From: JABSSA01 sp039975755
GTDB taxonomy: Bacteria; Pseudomonadota; Alphaproteobacteria; Rhodobacterales; Rhodobacteraceae
Reading direction: 5' to 3'
Length of the DNA stretch: 64,000 nt
Assembly (NCBI GenBank): GCA_039975755.1
Contig: JBDWGM010000040.1
Location: 23,639 to 87,638, forward strand
This document shows, one piece after another, positions 43,171-51,397 of the stretch (position 1 is the first letter of the stretch; every line of letters starts with the position of its first letter). The translations under genes were made by a program, and so were the position numbers. The notes beneath the pieces are model-generated. The model searched no databases, was not told where the DNA came from, and was given only the letters and a program-made list of their open reading frames with translations.

Positions 43171-44148
43171 ATGTCGGACATCCTTTCGTTGGCAGCAAAT
43201 AACCTGCTGTCACCTATCATCCTCAGCTTTGCTTTGGGGGTGATTGCAGCGCTTGTTCGTTCTGATCTTTCGATTCCGGAAGCCGCTGCAAAAATGATGT
43301 CGATTTATCTGTTATTCGCCATCGGTTTCAAAGGTGGGGTCAGCGTCGCGGACCATGGGTTGGACGTGACATTAGGACTGTCTTTGATGGCGGGTGTCTT
43401 GCTGTCGTTTAGCTTGCCGATCATCGCCTTTGCCTTGTTGCGGTTGATCAGTGGGCTTTCCGTGCTTGATGCCGCTGCGGTGGCTGCACATTACGGGTCA
43501 ATCTCGATCGTCACATTCGTTGCCGCGACATCTGTCCTTGACGCAAGTGGCATTGGGTCGGCCGGGTATATGGTTGCCGTCGCCGCCGCAATGGAAGCAC
43601 CAGCGATCTTATCCGCCCTTTGGCTGGTTTCGCGATCATCCGGCGGCGGACGCATGGATTCCGAATTGATGCGCGAAATCTTGTTCAATGGATCTATCGT
43701 TCTTTTGGTCGGCAGTTTTGCCATCGGCATCGCAACCGGGGCGGATGGGTTGGCCCGCATTGATGCGTTCATCGTTGCCCCCTTCCAAGGTGTCTTGTGT
43801 TTGTTTTTGCTGGACATGGGCCTTGTCGCGGGTCGGGGACTGCGCGACGGGCGTGGCGTGTTAAAACCCGGTGTCTTGGCATTTGGAATTTTGATGCCTT
43901 TGATTGGCGCAAGCCTTGGCCTTCTTGCCGGTATGGTCCTGGGATTGGACACCGGGAGCATTGCCCTGTTTATGGTGCTGTCTGCATCCGCAAGCTATAT
44001 CGCCGTACCGGCGGCGATGCGGGTGGCCTTGCCAGAAGCAAATCCATCCATTTATTTGACGCTATCGTTGGGCGTAACCTTTCCTTTCAACCTTACACTG
44101 GGCATTCCGCTTTACGTCGCTTTGGCCAGTGCAATTGCGGGACACTGA
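43171..44148 (+). CDS. sbtA: SbtA-type sodium-dependent bicarbonate transporter
   Basis: 325 residues with about ten hydrophobic helices. The start NLLSPIILSFALGVIAALVRSDLSIPEAAAKMMSIYLLFAIGFKGG and the middle HYGSISIVTFVAATSVLDASG are hallmarks of the SbtA (DUF897) family. It should import bicarbonate with sodium. It is followed 4 bp later by an SbtB-like PII gene and preceded by carbonic anhydrase. Confidence 0.92.
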   Translation: MSDILSLAANNLLSPIILSFALGVIAALVRSDLSIPEAAAKMMSIYLLFAIGFKGGVSVADHGLDVTLGLSLMAGVLLSFSLPIIAFALLRLISGLSVLDAAAVAAHYGSISIVTFVAATSVLDASGIGSAGYMVAVAAAMEAPAILSALWLVSRSSGGGRMDSELMREILFNGSIVLLVGSFAIGIATGADGLARIDAFIVAPFQGVLCLFLLDMGLVAGRGLRDGRGVLKPGVLAFGILMPLIGASLGLLAGMVLGLDTGSIALFMVLSASASYIAVPAAMRVALPEANPSIYLTLSLGVTFPFNLTLGIPLYVALASAIAGH

Positions 44149-44152
44149 CCAG

Positions 44153-44464
44153 ATGCAAACTCACAAAGCCAAACGTGTCGCCATCATCATTGAAACAGTG
44201 ATGCAAAATCGCTTGACCCAAACCATGAAAGATACCGGCGTGACGGGTTGGACTGTTCTGCCCGTTTTAGGTGGATCAGGGGAATCGGGGGAATGGAGTC
44301 GTGACGGGCAAGTCAGTCGCGGCACAGGTATGGTTCAGGTTGTTTGTATTATTCGTCCTGAACGTTTGGACGAGTTGATGGAAGCAGCCTTTGCGGTCGT
44401 TGATCGCCATATGGGCGTTGTCACAATCAATGACGTCGAAGTACTACGTGCGGAAAGGTTTTAG
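44153..44464 (+). CDS. sbtB: SbtB-like PII protein
   Basis: 103 residues from the ATG at 44153. The PII-like fold is shown by KRVAIIIETVMQNRLTQTMKDTGVTGWTVLPVLGGSGESGEWSRDG (T-loop region) and MVQVVCIIRPERLDELMEAAFAVVDRHMGVVTINDVEVLR. In cyanobacteria SbtB binds cAMP/AMP and gates SbtA. The C-terminal Cys-bearing R-loop of cyanobacterial SbtB is absent; the protein ends right after the last strand. The 4-bp spacing after sbtA supports a partner function. Confidence 0.87.
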   Translation: MQTHKAKRVAIIIETVMQNRLTQTMKDTGVTGWTVLPVLGGSGESGEWSRDGQVSRGTGMVQVVCIIRPERLDELMEAAFAVVDRHMGVVTINDVEVLRAERF

Positions 44465-44489
44465 GATCCATTCTGACGGTCAACGAACC

Positions 44490-45497
44490 CTAGCAAGTCT
44501 CGCCAAGTTGCAAACTTGATCCCAAATCCTCTGTCATCCTGTGACCTACATCCTGACCTTCAAAGACACGCAACGCTAAATCACCAACCCGTACGCCAAT
44601 GGCATGGGCATCAACCCGCACAGTTGTTATTGACGGAACACAGACAGATGCAATTTCAAACGCCCCAAACCCGGTGATGGCCAAATCTTTGGGCACCTGA
44701 AGCCCCATACGTTCACACGCACTTAATGCGCCAAACGCGACAGGATCAGACACGCAGACCAGCGCATCCAGATCATTCAAAGACGATCCCAGCGCCCGGA
44801 CGGCATCTGCACCTTGTGTCATCGACACAGGTGCTTGACCCGCGTCTACGATTTTCACCTCTGGCAATCCCAATGATTGCGCCGCGTCAACAACACCGCG
44901 TCGTCGTTCAGCCCCACGATGATCTGTCCCCTCTGACGCGCCGACAAAAGCCAATTTACGCCGCCCGGTCTTTCCTAAATGATGCACCAGTGGTTTCATT
45001 GCATCTGCATTGGAAAACCCAACCACATGTCCCAAAGGGTTATCCGGCAAGTCCCAAATCTCGAATATCGGAACATTGGCGGCGCGCACCAACTGCTGTG
45101 TGGCGTCGGTGTGATACCCACCCGTTAGAATGACGGCCTCTGGTCGGCGTTGTAACAACTGACGCACCAAGTGCTCTTCTGCTTCAACGTCGTAATTTGT
45201 ACTGCCCAACAAAAGCTGCAACCCAAGATCGCCAAACGTTTCAGACAATCCTCTGAACGTATCCGCAAAGTTCGCGTTGTTTATCGAAGGCAGCGTCACG
45301 GCAACAAAACCGCTTTTTTGCGATCGGAATGCCTGTGCAGTTGTGTCGTACACATATCCAAGACGCGCAGCAGTGTTTCGGACCAGATCACGCGTTTTCT
45401 GATTGACCATGGTGTCGCCTCGCAATGCCCGCGAAACGGTCATGGGCGACACTCCGGCCGCCTTTGCCACATCGCGCATTGTCGTGCGTCTACTCAT
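44490..45497 (-). CDS. LacI family regulator, GntR (gluconate)-like
   Basis: 335 residues. The N-terminal HTH is TTMRDVAKAAGVSPMTVSRALRG with the minor-groove hinge helix around 50-60, then a periplasmic-binding-protein-like effector domain (FVAVTLPSINNANFADTFRGL, ITGFGAFEIASVCVPSITTVRVD). It closely follows gluconate 5-dehydrogenase (31 bp) on the same strand. A 16-bp sequence matching the E. coli GntR operator lies upstream of the dehydrogenase, so it likely represses the locus and responds to gluconate or a relative. Confidence 0.9.
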   Translation of the reverse strand: MSRRTTMRDVAKAAGVSPMTVSRALRGDTMVNQKTRDLVRNTAARLGYVYDTTAQAFRSQKSGFVAVTLPSINNANFADTFRGLSETFGDLGLQLLLGSTNYDVEAEEHLVRQLLQRRPEAVILTGGYHTDATQQLVRAANVPIFEIWDLPDNPLGHVVGFSNADAMKPLVHHLGKTGRRKLAFVGASEGTDHRGAERRRGVVDAAQSLGLPEVKIVDAGQAPVSMTQGADAVRALGSSLNDLDALVCVSDPVAFGALSACERMGLQVPKDLAITGFGAFEIASVCVPSITTVRVDAHAIGVRVGDLALRVFEGQDVGHRMTEDLGSSLQLGETC

Positions 45498-45528
45498 TGC
45501 AAAGCCCTATGAATTAATTGCTGTATTT

Positions 45529-46302
45529 TCAAAGAGACGCGGTAATCCCACCATCCACATACAGCGTGTGTCCGTTGACAAAACTAGACGCCGCAGAGGA
45601 CAAGAATACGCAAGCCCCGACAAGTTCTTCGACATTGCCCCAACGTCCCGCAGGCGTGCGTTTTTCCAGCCATGCACTGAATTCCGGATCCGCAACCAGT
45701 GCCGCATTCAATGGCGTATCGAAATACCCCGGAGCAATCGCGTTACACTGCAGACCATGTTGGGCCCAATCTGTCGCCATTCCTTTGGTGAGGTTGGCAA
45801 CCGCGCCCTTTGTTGCCGTATAGGGTGCAATGCCCGGACGGGCCAAGGCGGTTTGAACACTGGCGATATTGATCACCTTACCCGATTTGCGCCCGATCAT
45901 GTGACGCGCACAGGCCTGCCCAACATGAAAAACACTTGCGACATTGGTCTGTAAAAGCCTTTCGAATGCATCAGCCGGGAAATCTTCAAGTGCTGTACGA
46001 TGCTGCATACCAGCGTTGTTGACCAAGATATCAATGGCACCGGTCTTTGCCTCGAACGCATCCACAGCTGCACGCACACCATCATGATCAGTTGCATCAA
46101 ACGCCAGAGTATGGACAGTTGCGCCCCCTGCGTTCAGTTCATCCGCAGCGCGTTCCAGTTTTGCGGTATCACGCCCGTTTAAAACGATCTCAGCGCCTGC
46201 AGCAGCAAGGCCGCGTGCCAATGCAAAACCGATCCCTTGCGATGACCCGGTGATCAGGGCGCGACGTCCCTCAAGCGAAAACAATTCCGTACCCCGTGTC
46301 AT
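45529..46302 (-). CDS. idnO: Gluconate 5-dehydrogenase (SDR)
   Basis: 257 residues. The NAD(P) motif is ALITGSSQGIGFALARGL, the active-site Ser in NIASVQTALARPG and Tyr-x3-Lys in YTATKGAVANLTKGMATDW, ending ASSFVNGHTLYVDGG. It best fits IdnO/Gno, which interconverts gluconate and 5-ketogluconate. Co-directional with the LacI gene and divergent from gnd, it fits a gluconate catabolic unit; gluconate kinase and transporter genes are not in the window. Confidence 0.88.
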   Translation of the reverse strand: MTRGTELFSLEGRRALITGSSQGIGFALARGLAAAGAEIVLNGRDTAKLERAADELNAGGATVHTLAFDATDHDGVRAAVDAFEAKTGAIDILVNNAGMQHRTALEDFPADAFERLLQTNVASVFHVGQACARHMIGRKSGKVINIASVQTALARPGIAPYTATKGAVANLTKGMATDWAQHGLQCNAIAPGYFDTPLNAALVADPEFSAWLEKRTPAGRWGNVEELVGACVFLSSAASSFVNGHTLYVDGGITASL

Positions 46303-46344
46303 TCTTTCTCCTTCGCATGCATAAAGATCATTGATCTAATATTA

Positions 46345-46360
46345 CTGTTACCGATACCAT
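46345..46360. promoter_or_regulatory. GntR-type operator between idnO and gnd
   Basis: The 16-mer CTGTTACCGATACCAT matches 13 of 16 positions of the E. coli GntR/GntH operator ATGTTACCGGTAACAT. It lies 43 bp upstream of idnO and 116 bp upstream of gnd, so it could control both directions. Confidence 0.65.
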
Positions 46361-46475
46361 GGCGCTGGCAAAGAATAGAAGTCAAGCTTGAAAACTGTGG
46401 CAAAATCCTTGAGACCAGATGTAAGGGCAGCTGACATGCAGTTGTCAGAGTTTTGAGCAAGAGAACGGAACGAAA

Positions 46476-47897
46476 ATGACGCAATCAGACATAGGCGTAA
46501 TTGGACTGGGCACCATGGGTGCAATGTTGGCGCTGAATATAGCGGACAACGGGTTTCCAGTTTCGGTGTACAACCGGACAACGTCACGACTGCCCGAATT
46601 CATGGAAGAAGCAGGCAAGCTGGCGGACAAAATTACTCCGGCAGAAACGCTAGAAGCCTTTATTGCATCATTAAAGACGCCGCGAAACATTGTGCTGATG
46701 GTGCCCGCCGGGGCAGCCGTCGACAGCCAAATCGAAGCGCTGCGCCCACTGCTTGATAATGCTGACATGATCATTGACGCCGGCAACGCAAATTTCCACG
46801 AAACCAATCGGCGTGCAAAAGCAGCAGATGAAGCCGGATACCCTTACCTTGGGATTGGCGTTTCGGGTGGCGCCGAAGGTGCGCGGTTTGGTCCGTCGAT
46901 CATGGGTGGCGGTCCACAGGCCAGCTGGGATCGTATCAGCCATATCCTTGAGGCGATTTCGGCAAAATACGAAGGTCAGGCTTGCGCACAATGGATGGGC
47001 GCAGGGGGTGCTGGGCATTTCGTCAAAACCGTACACAACGGTATTGAATATGCCGACATGCAATTGATCGCCGAAGCTTATGGCATCATGCGCGACGGTA
47101 TGGGTATGGCGGCAAAGGACTGTGGCCAGATCTTTGACACGTGGAACGAAGGCCCTCTGAAAAGCTACTTGATCGAAATTTCCGGTAACGTCTCACAAGC
47201 CGAAGATCCTGACACACAGAAACCTGTGCTGGATATTATTTTGGATCGAGCCGGACAAAAAGGCACCGGGCGCTGGACTGTGATCGAAAGCCAAATGCTG
47301 GGTGCTCCCGTTCCTGTCATCGAAGCGGCGGTATCAGCACGCAACCTGTCCGCAGCACGCGATTTGCGTTTGAAAGGCGAAGACATCTATCAACCGGGCG
47401 CGCGCAGCTTGCCACAAGATGCGTTGACAATAGCGGACATCGAAAAGGCATTGATCGCAGGCAAAATCCTTTGCTACGCTCAAGGTTTCGAACTGCTGTC
47501 CAAGGCAAGCGGTGAATACGATTGGTCACTGCCAATGCCTGAGATCGCCGAAGTTTGGCGCGAAGGTTGCATCATCCGGTCCGCCATGCTGAACGATATG
47601 GCCACTGCGTTGCGTGAAGACGCGACAACCAATCTGGCATTCGCGCCGCACTTCAAGGCATTGATCAGCGGCACAGTGGATGGTTTGCGTAAAACCACAC
47701 TGGCCGCATTGGCTGCGGGTTTGCCCGTACCTGCATTGGCCGCGGCGTTGACTTATTTCGACACGCTGACAATGGGCCGGACAACTGCGAACATGTTGCA
47801 AGCGCAACGTGATTACTTTGGCGCACACAGCTTTGAGCGTGTCGACAAATCCGGCGCTCACCACGGACCGTGGTTAGGGCAACATTTGAAAGACTAG
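46476..47897 (+). CDS. gnd: 6-phosphogluconate dehydrogenase, decarboxylating
   Basis: 473 residues, full length for the long form. The NADP motif is IGVIGLGTMGAMLALNIADNG; catalytic stretches are GIGVSGGAEGARFGPSIMGGG and GAGGAGHFVKTVHNGIEYADMQ (Lys), with AQRDYFGAHSFERVDKSG...HGPW at the C-terminus. It converts 6-phosphogluconate to ribulose 5-phosphate, CO2 and NADPH. Divergent from idnO across the GntR-type operator; zwf and pgl are not nearby, suggesting a gluconate-entry rather than a housekeeping role. Confidence 0.95.
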   Translation: MTQSDIGVIGLGTMGAMLALNIADNGFPVSVYNRTTSRLPEFMEEAGKLADKITPAETLEAFIASLKTPRNIVLMVPAGAAVDSQIEALRPLLDNADMIIDAGNANFHETNRRAKAADEAGYPYLGIGVSGGAEGARFGPSIMGGGPQASWDRISHILEAISAKYEGQACAQWMGAGGAGHFVKTVHNGIEYADMQLIAEAYGIMRDGMGMAAKDCGQIFDTWNEGPLKSYLIEISGNVSQAEDPDTQKPVLDIILDRAGQKGTGRWTVIESQMLGAPVPVIEAAVSARNLSAARDLRLKGEDIYQPGARSLPQDALTIADIEKALIAGKILCYAQGFELLSKASGEYDWSLPMPEIAEVWREGCIIRSAMLNDMATALREDATTNLAFAPHFKALISGTVDGLRKTTLAALAAGLPVPALAAALTYFDTLTMGRTTANMLQAQRDYFGAHSFERVDKSGAHHGPWLGQHLKD

Positions 47898-47930
47898 GCA
47901 GAATTGCAAGACACCGGGTCACAGGCTAGG

Positions 47931-47945
47931 CTCCCTTTCAGGGAG
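47931..47945 (+). promoter_or_regulatory. Hairpin covering the histidine kinase ribosome site
   Basis: CTCCC (47931-47935) pairs with GGGAG (47941-47945) across a 5-nt loop. GGGAG is the only Shine-Dalgarno match for the ATG at 47953 (7-nt spacing), so the small hairpin would hide it. Confidence 0.4.
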
Positions 47946-47952
47946 ACTAGTC

Positions 47953-49920
47953 ATGACCTCGGTACGCCTGCGCCTACTGATCCTTGCACTTTTGCCGCTG
48001 ATTGTTCTGATGCCTTTGCTGTTGTTCTTAGGCATGAGCCGGTGGACAACTGATTATGACAAAGTCCTCACCGCCAATGTCGAAAGCGACTTGCGCATTG
48101 CCGAACAGTATCTTGCGCGCATTCTAAGCGGGACAGGGACCGATCTGGACAGCGTGGCCCAAGCCGCCGCCTTTGCCACCGCCCTTCAATCTGATCAAGC
48201 AGGGTTGGACGCATACCTCGAAGATCGCCGAACAGCCCTTGGGTTGGATTTCCTGTATTTTCGCGACTCTCAATCCGTCGGTGACGCCGAACGATGGCCC
48301 GTTGTGCAACGCGCCTTGACCGGATCGCGCACAACGGAAATTGACATCTTTTCGGGCGAAGACCTTCAGCAGCTAGACCCCGAATTGGCCAAAACAGCCC
48401 GGATTGATTTGATCGACACAGAGGCTGCCGTTCCAACTGATCGCATTGTCGAAGACCGCGGAATGGTTGTTCACAGTGCAGCACCCGTGCAGCTGAACGA
48501 CACAACCGGCGTTCTGGTGGGTGGCATTCTGCTAAATCGGAATTTGGACTTTATCGATTCAATCAACGCCCTAGTCTATCTGAACGCGGTAACGGGTGGC
48601 GACAGGCAAGGCACTGCAACGTTGTTTCTGGAAGACGTGCGCGTTTCAACCAATGTGCGTTTGTTCGAAGATGTGCGCGCCTTGGGAACGCGTGTGTCCG
48701 CTGTGGTGCGACAGACCGTGCTGGGCGACGGACAAACGTGGCTGGCCCGCGCCTTTGTTGTCAACGATTGGTATATCTCTGGCTATCTACCGGTAGTGGA
48801 CAGCTTTGATCAGAGGGTTGGCATGCTCTATGTCGGCTTCCTCGAAGCTCCGTTTTCATCAGCCAAGCGGGCAGCATTCAGATGGATGTTCGCCGCGTTT
48901 ATCGCGGTATTGCTGATCTCTGCACCCCTGTTTTTGTGGTTGGCCAAGGGCATTTTCGCGCCGCTTGAACGCATGACCCAAACCATGACGCGTGTGACTA
49001 AAGGCGACCTGAACGCGCGCAACGGCAACGTTGGGACGCAGGATGAAATCGGTCAGGTCGCCGGGCATTTGGATGACCTTCTGGATCAAGTTCAAGATCG
49101 CGACAAAGCGTTGCGAGAATGGGCCGATGAACTGAATGCCCGCGTCGAAGATAGAACAGCGGAATTGCGCGACGCGAACAAAAAGCTGCAGACGACGTAC
49201 AAACAGCTCGTGATGTCAGAAAAACTGGCATCGATCGGGGAAATCACCGCTGGCGTTGCCCATGAAATCAACAACCCTGTTGCCGTCATTCAAGGCAATG
49301 TCGATGTCGTCCGCGAAACGCTGGGGCCAAATGCCAAAGACGTTGGAACCGAACTTGGCCTGATCGATCAACAAGTCGGACGCATCACTGCAATGGTCAG
49401 CAAGCTATTGCAGTTCGCGCGCCCTGGCGAATATGCGGGCTTTGGCGAAACCGTTGATCTGCGCCCTGTTGTCGCCGACTGTCTGATTTTGGTCGAACAT
49501 GTTCTGGTCCAAAAAGACATTCAGGTTACAACCGACCTAAAAGACGTTGTACCCGTGCGCATCGATTCAGGCGAGATGCAGCAGGTCGTCATCAATCTGA
49601 TCATCAACGCAGCCCAAGCTATGGGTGAAAACGGGGCCCTGACACTGCGCTTGTTTCAAGAAGATCGTGATTTGAAACCAATGGTCGCGCTACAGGTCAG
49701 CGACACAGGGCCGGGATTGCCAGATGACATGATCGCGTCAGTTTTTGATCCGTTCTTCACGACAAAACTGGGGGAAGGCACCGGGCTTGGGTTGTCGATC
49801 TCTCAAACGTTGGTGCAACAGGCGGGCGGTCTGATCGAGGCTGAAAACCACATTGAAGGCGGCGCAGTTTTCACGGTTTGGTTGCCAATCGCAGATGAGG
49901 TCGAATTGGCGGCCCAATAA
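47953..49920 (+). CDS. Membrane sensor histidine kinase (Cache-HAMP-HisKA)
   Basis: 655 residues. TM1 at about 7-28, a large periplasmic Cache-like sensor (30-305), TM2 at about 310-335, HAMP (RMTQTMTRVTKGDLNARNGN), a coiled coil, then HisKA with His437 in ITAGVAHEINNPVAVIQGN and an ATPase domain (VINLIINAAQAMGENG, DTGPGLPDDMIASVFDPFFTTK, GTGLGLSI). It converges on the NtrC-like regulator gene with 7 bp between stops, so that regulator is the likely partner. The ligand is unknown; location suggests formate or a respiratory signal. Confidence 0.92.
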   Translation: MTSVRLRLLILALLPLIVLMPLLLFLGMSRWTTDYDKVLTANVESDLRIAEQYLARILSGTGTDLDSVAQAAAFATALQSDQAGLDAYLEDRRTALGLDFLYFRDSQSVGDAERWPVVQRALTGSRTTEIDIFSGEDLQQLDPELAKTARIDLIDTEAAVPTDRIVEDRGMVVHSAAPVQLNDTTGVLVGGILLNRNLDFIDSINALVYLNAVTGGDRQGTATLFLEDVRVSTNVRLFEDVRALGTRVSAVVRQTVLGDGQTWLARAFVVNDWYISGYLPVVDSFDQRVGMLYVGFLEAPFSSAKRAAFRWMFAAFIAVLLISAPLFLWLAKGIFAPLERMTQTMTRVTKGDLNARNGNVGTQDEIGQVAGHLDDLLDQVQDRDKALREWADELNARVEDRTAELRDANKKLQTTYKQLVMSEKLASIGEITAGVAHEINNPVAVIQGNVDVVRETLGPNAKDVGTELGLIDQQVGRITAMVSKLLQFARPGEYAGFGETVDLRPVVADCLILVEHVLVQKDIQVTTDLKDVVPVRIDSGEMQQVVINLIINAAQAMGENGALTLRLFQEDRDLKPMVALQVSDTGPGLPDDMIASVFDPFFTTKLGEGTGLGLSISQTLVQQAGGLIEAENHIEGGAVFTVWLPIADEVELAAQ

Positions 49921-49927
49921 CGTCGCC

Positions 49928-51268
49928 TTAATCTTCCCACGTTGAACATTTCCGATCAATCGTCTTACGCGACACGCCCAATCTGCGCGCAGCTTCTGCA
50001 CGGTTTCCGTCGCACCGATCCAGAACGTGAAGGATGTGGCGCTGGGTTACTTGTTCAAGCGACTCGATTGCCTGATCCCCCGTTATCGTCCCGTGTCCCG
50101 CAAATTCCATTGGGAACGCCCCGACAATGACAGACCGTTCAATCAGATTGCGCAATTCACGCACATTGCCGGGCCAGTCGTATCGGTGAAGCTTTAGCAG
50201 CGTTTGATCATCCAATTCCAACGCGGGCATGCCAAGAGTTTGGGAAAACTGGTTCATGAAAAAAGCAGCCAGTTCAACAATATCACCCGCACGGTCTGAA
50301 AGCTTGGGCATCTGCACGTTCACGATGTTAATGCGATGGTACAGGTCGGCCCTGAAGCGACCCTGCGCCACGGCCTGTTCCAAATCACTGTTGGTCGCAA
50401 AACTAAACCGAAGGTTCAGCGGGATTTCCCGTTCACCGCCAACGGGCCGGATGCGTTGATCTTCGAGAACGCGCAGCAATGCGGCCTGAACGCCTTCAGG
50501 CATCTGCGCCACCTCATCCAAAAACAAGGTGCCCCCGTCAGCCAACAAGAATAATCCGGGCGCCTGCTCGCCCCCTTCGCGCGCATCGCCGAATAATTCG
50601 TACGCAATCCGGTCGGGTGCGATCGTTGCACAGTTTACCGCAACAAAGGGCCGTTCCGCGCGATCAGACAGCGTATGCAATGTGCGCGCGGCAACCTCTT
50701 TTCCCGTGCCACTGGGCCCAGTGAATAACACTGGCGTCGCCAATGGCGCCAATTTCACCAGCAGTTCGCGTACGGTTTCCAATGCTGGTGAATCGCCCAA
50801 CAACTGACCTTTGGCCGCCTCGGCAGCCAGTGCGTGACGCAGCAATGTGTTGTCCCGGCGCAAATACGTACGATCCAACGTGCGCGACACTGCATTCAAT
50901 ATCTGGTTCGCGCGAAAGGGTTTGAGAACAAAGTCACTGACACCAGCACGCAAAGCGGCAATTGCTGTTTCAAGATCAGCATAAGCCGTCATCAGGATCG
51001 TATCAGCAAAAAACCCAAGTTGGCGCTGTTCGCAGACCCATTCTAATCCAGTCTTTTTTGGTAAGATGTTGTCAAAGATAACCAGATCGAAATGGGCTTC
51101 ATCCAAATGTTTGGAGGCTTCTGCTGCGGATGCTGCCTGTTCAACTCGCTTGGCCCGAGGCTGCAAAATCTTAATCAGAAAATTACGCATACCGGGTTCG
51201 TCATCAACAACCAGTATCGACGCTTCGGCCAAGGCCGGCCCATATGCATCCGGGCGAAGATCGTCCAT
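49928..51268 (-). CDS. NtrC-like response regulator lacking the GAFTGA loop
   Basis: 446 residues. The receiver domain has Asp66 (DLVIFDNILPKKTG) and Lys116, the AAA+ domain Walker A GPSGTGKE (184-191) and Walker B GGTLFLDEVAQMPEG, and the C-terminus a Fis-type HTH (NRAEAARRLGVSRKTIDRKC). The sigma-54 contact loop GAFTGA, expected after ELFG at about 225-236, is replaced by DAREGGEQAPG. R. capsulatus NtrC and HupR are known to work with sigma-70 polymerase; this one may too. Last gene of the fdh minus-strand run, 3 bp after the small membrane protein gene. Confidence 0.9.
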   Translation of the reverse strand: MDDLRPDAYGPALAEASILVVDDEPGMRNFLIKILQPRAKRVEQAASAAEASKHLDEAHFDLVIFDNILPKKTGLEWVCEQRQLGFFADTILMTAYADLETAIAALRAGVSDFVLKPFRANQILNAVSRTLDRTYLRRDNTLLRHALAAEAAKGQLLGDSPALETVRELLVKLAPLATPVLFTGPSGTGKEVAARTLHTLSDRAERPFVAVNCATIAPDRIAYELFGDAREGGEQAPGLFLLADGGTLFLDEVAQMPEGVQAALLRVLEDQRIRPVGGEREIPLNLRFSFATNSDLEQAVAQGRFRADLYHRINIVNVQMPKLSDRAGDIVELAAFFMNQFSQTLGMPALELDDQTLLKLHRYDWPGNVRELRNLIERSVIVGAFPMEFAGHGTITGDQAIESLEQVTQRHILHVLDRCDGNRAEAARRLGVSRKTIDRKCSTWED

Positions 51269-51271
51269 TCG

Positions 51272-51397
51272 TTACTCCAACCGCACCGCGTCAGACGTAA
51301 AGCGGTCTTCCGAGGAAAAGCCCATCTCGCCAAGCGCGAAATATGCCCCGATACCGATCAGTATCACAGCCGCAAAGCCTGTTAACATTGCTTTCAT
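51272..51397 (-). CDS. 41-residue single-pass membrane protein in the fdh operon
   Basis: The frame starts at an ATG (51397) directly next to the stop of the WD40-cytochrome gene (51398) and stops at 51272, 3 bp before the response regulator start. The product has one helix (AMLTGFAAVILIGIGAYFAL, about residues 3-22) and an acidic, probably periplasmic tail (EMGFSSEDRFTSDAVRLE). The tight fit on both sides, with GGAGGACTAA just before the start, supports a real gene. Function unknown; it could be a small subunit of the formate dehydrogenase complex or link it to the regulator. Confidence 0.7.
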   Translation of the reverse strand: MKAMLTGFAAVILIGIGAYFALGEMGFSSEDRFTSDAVRLE

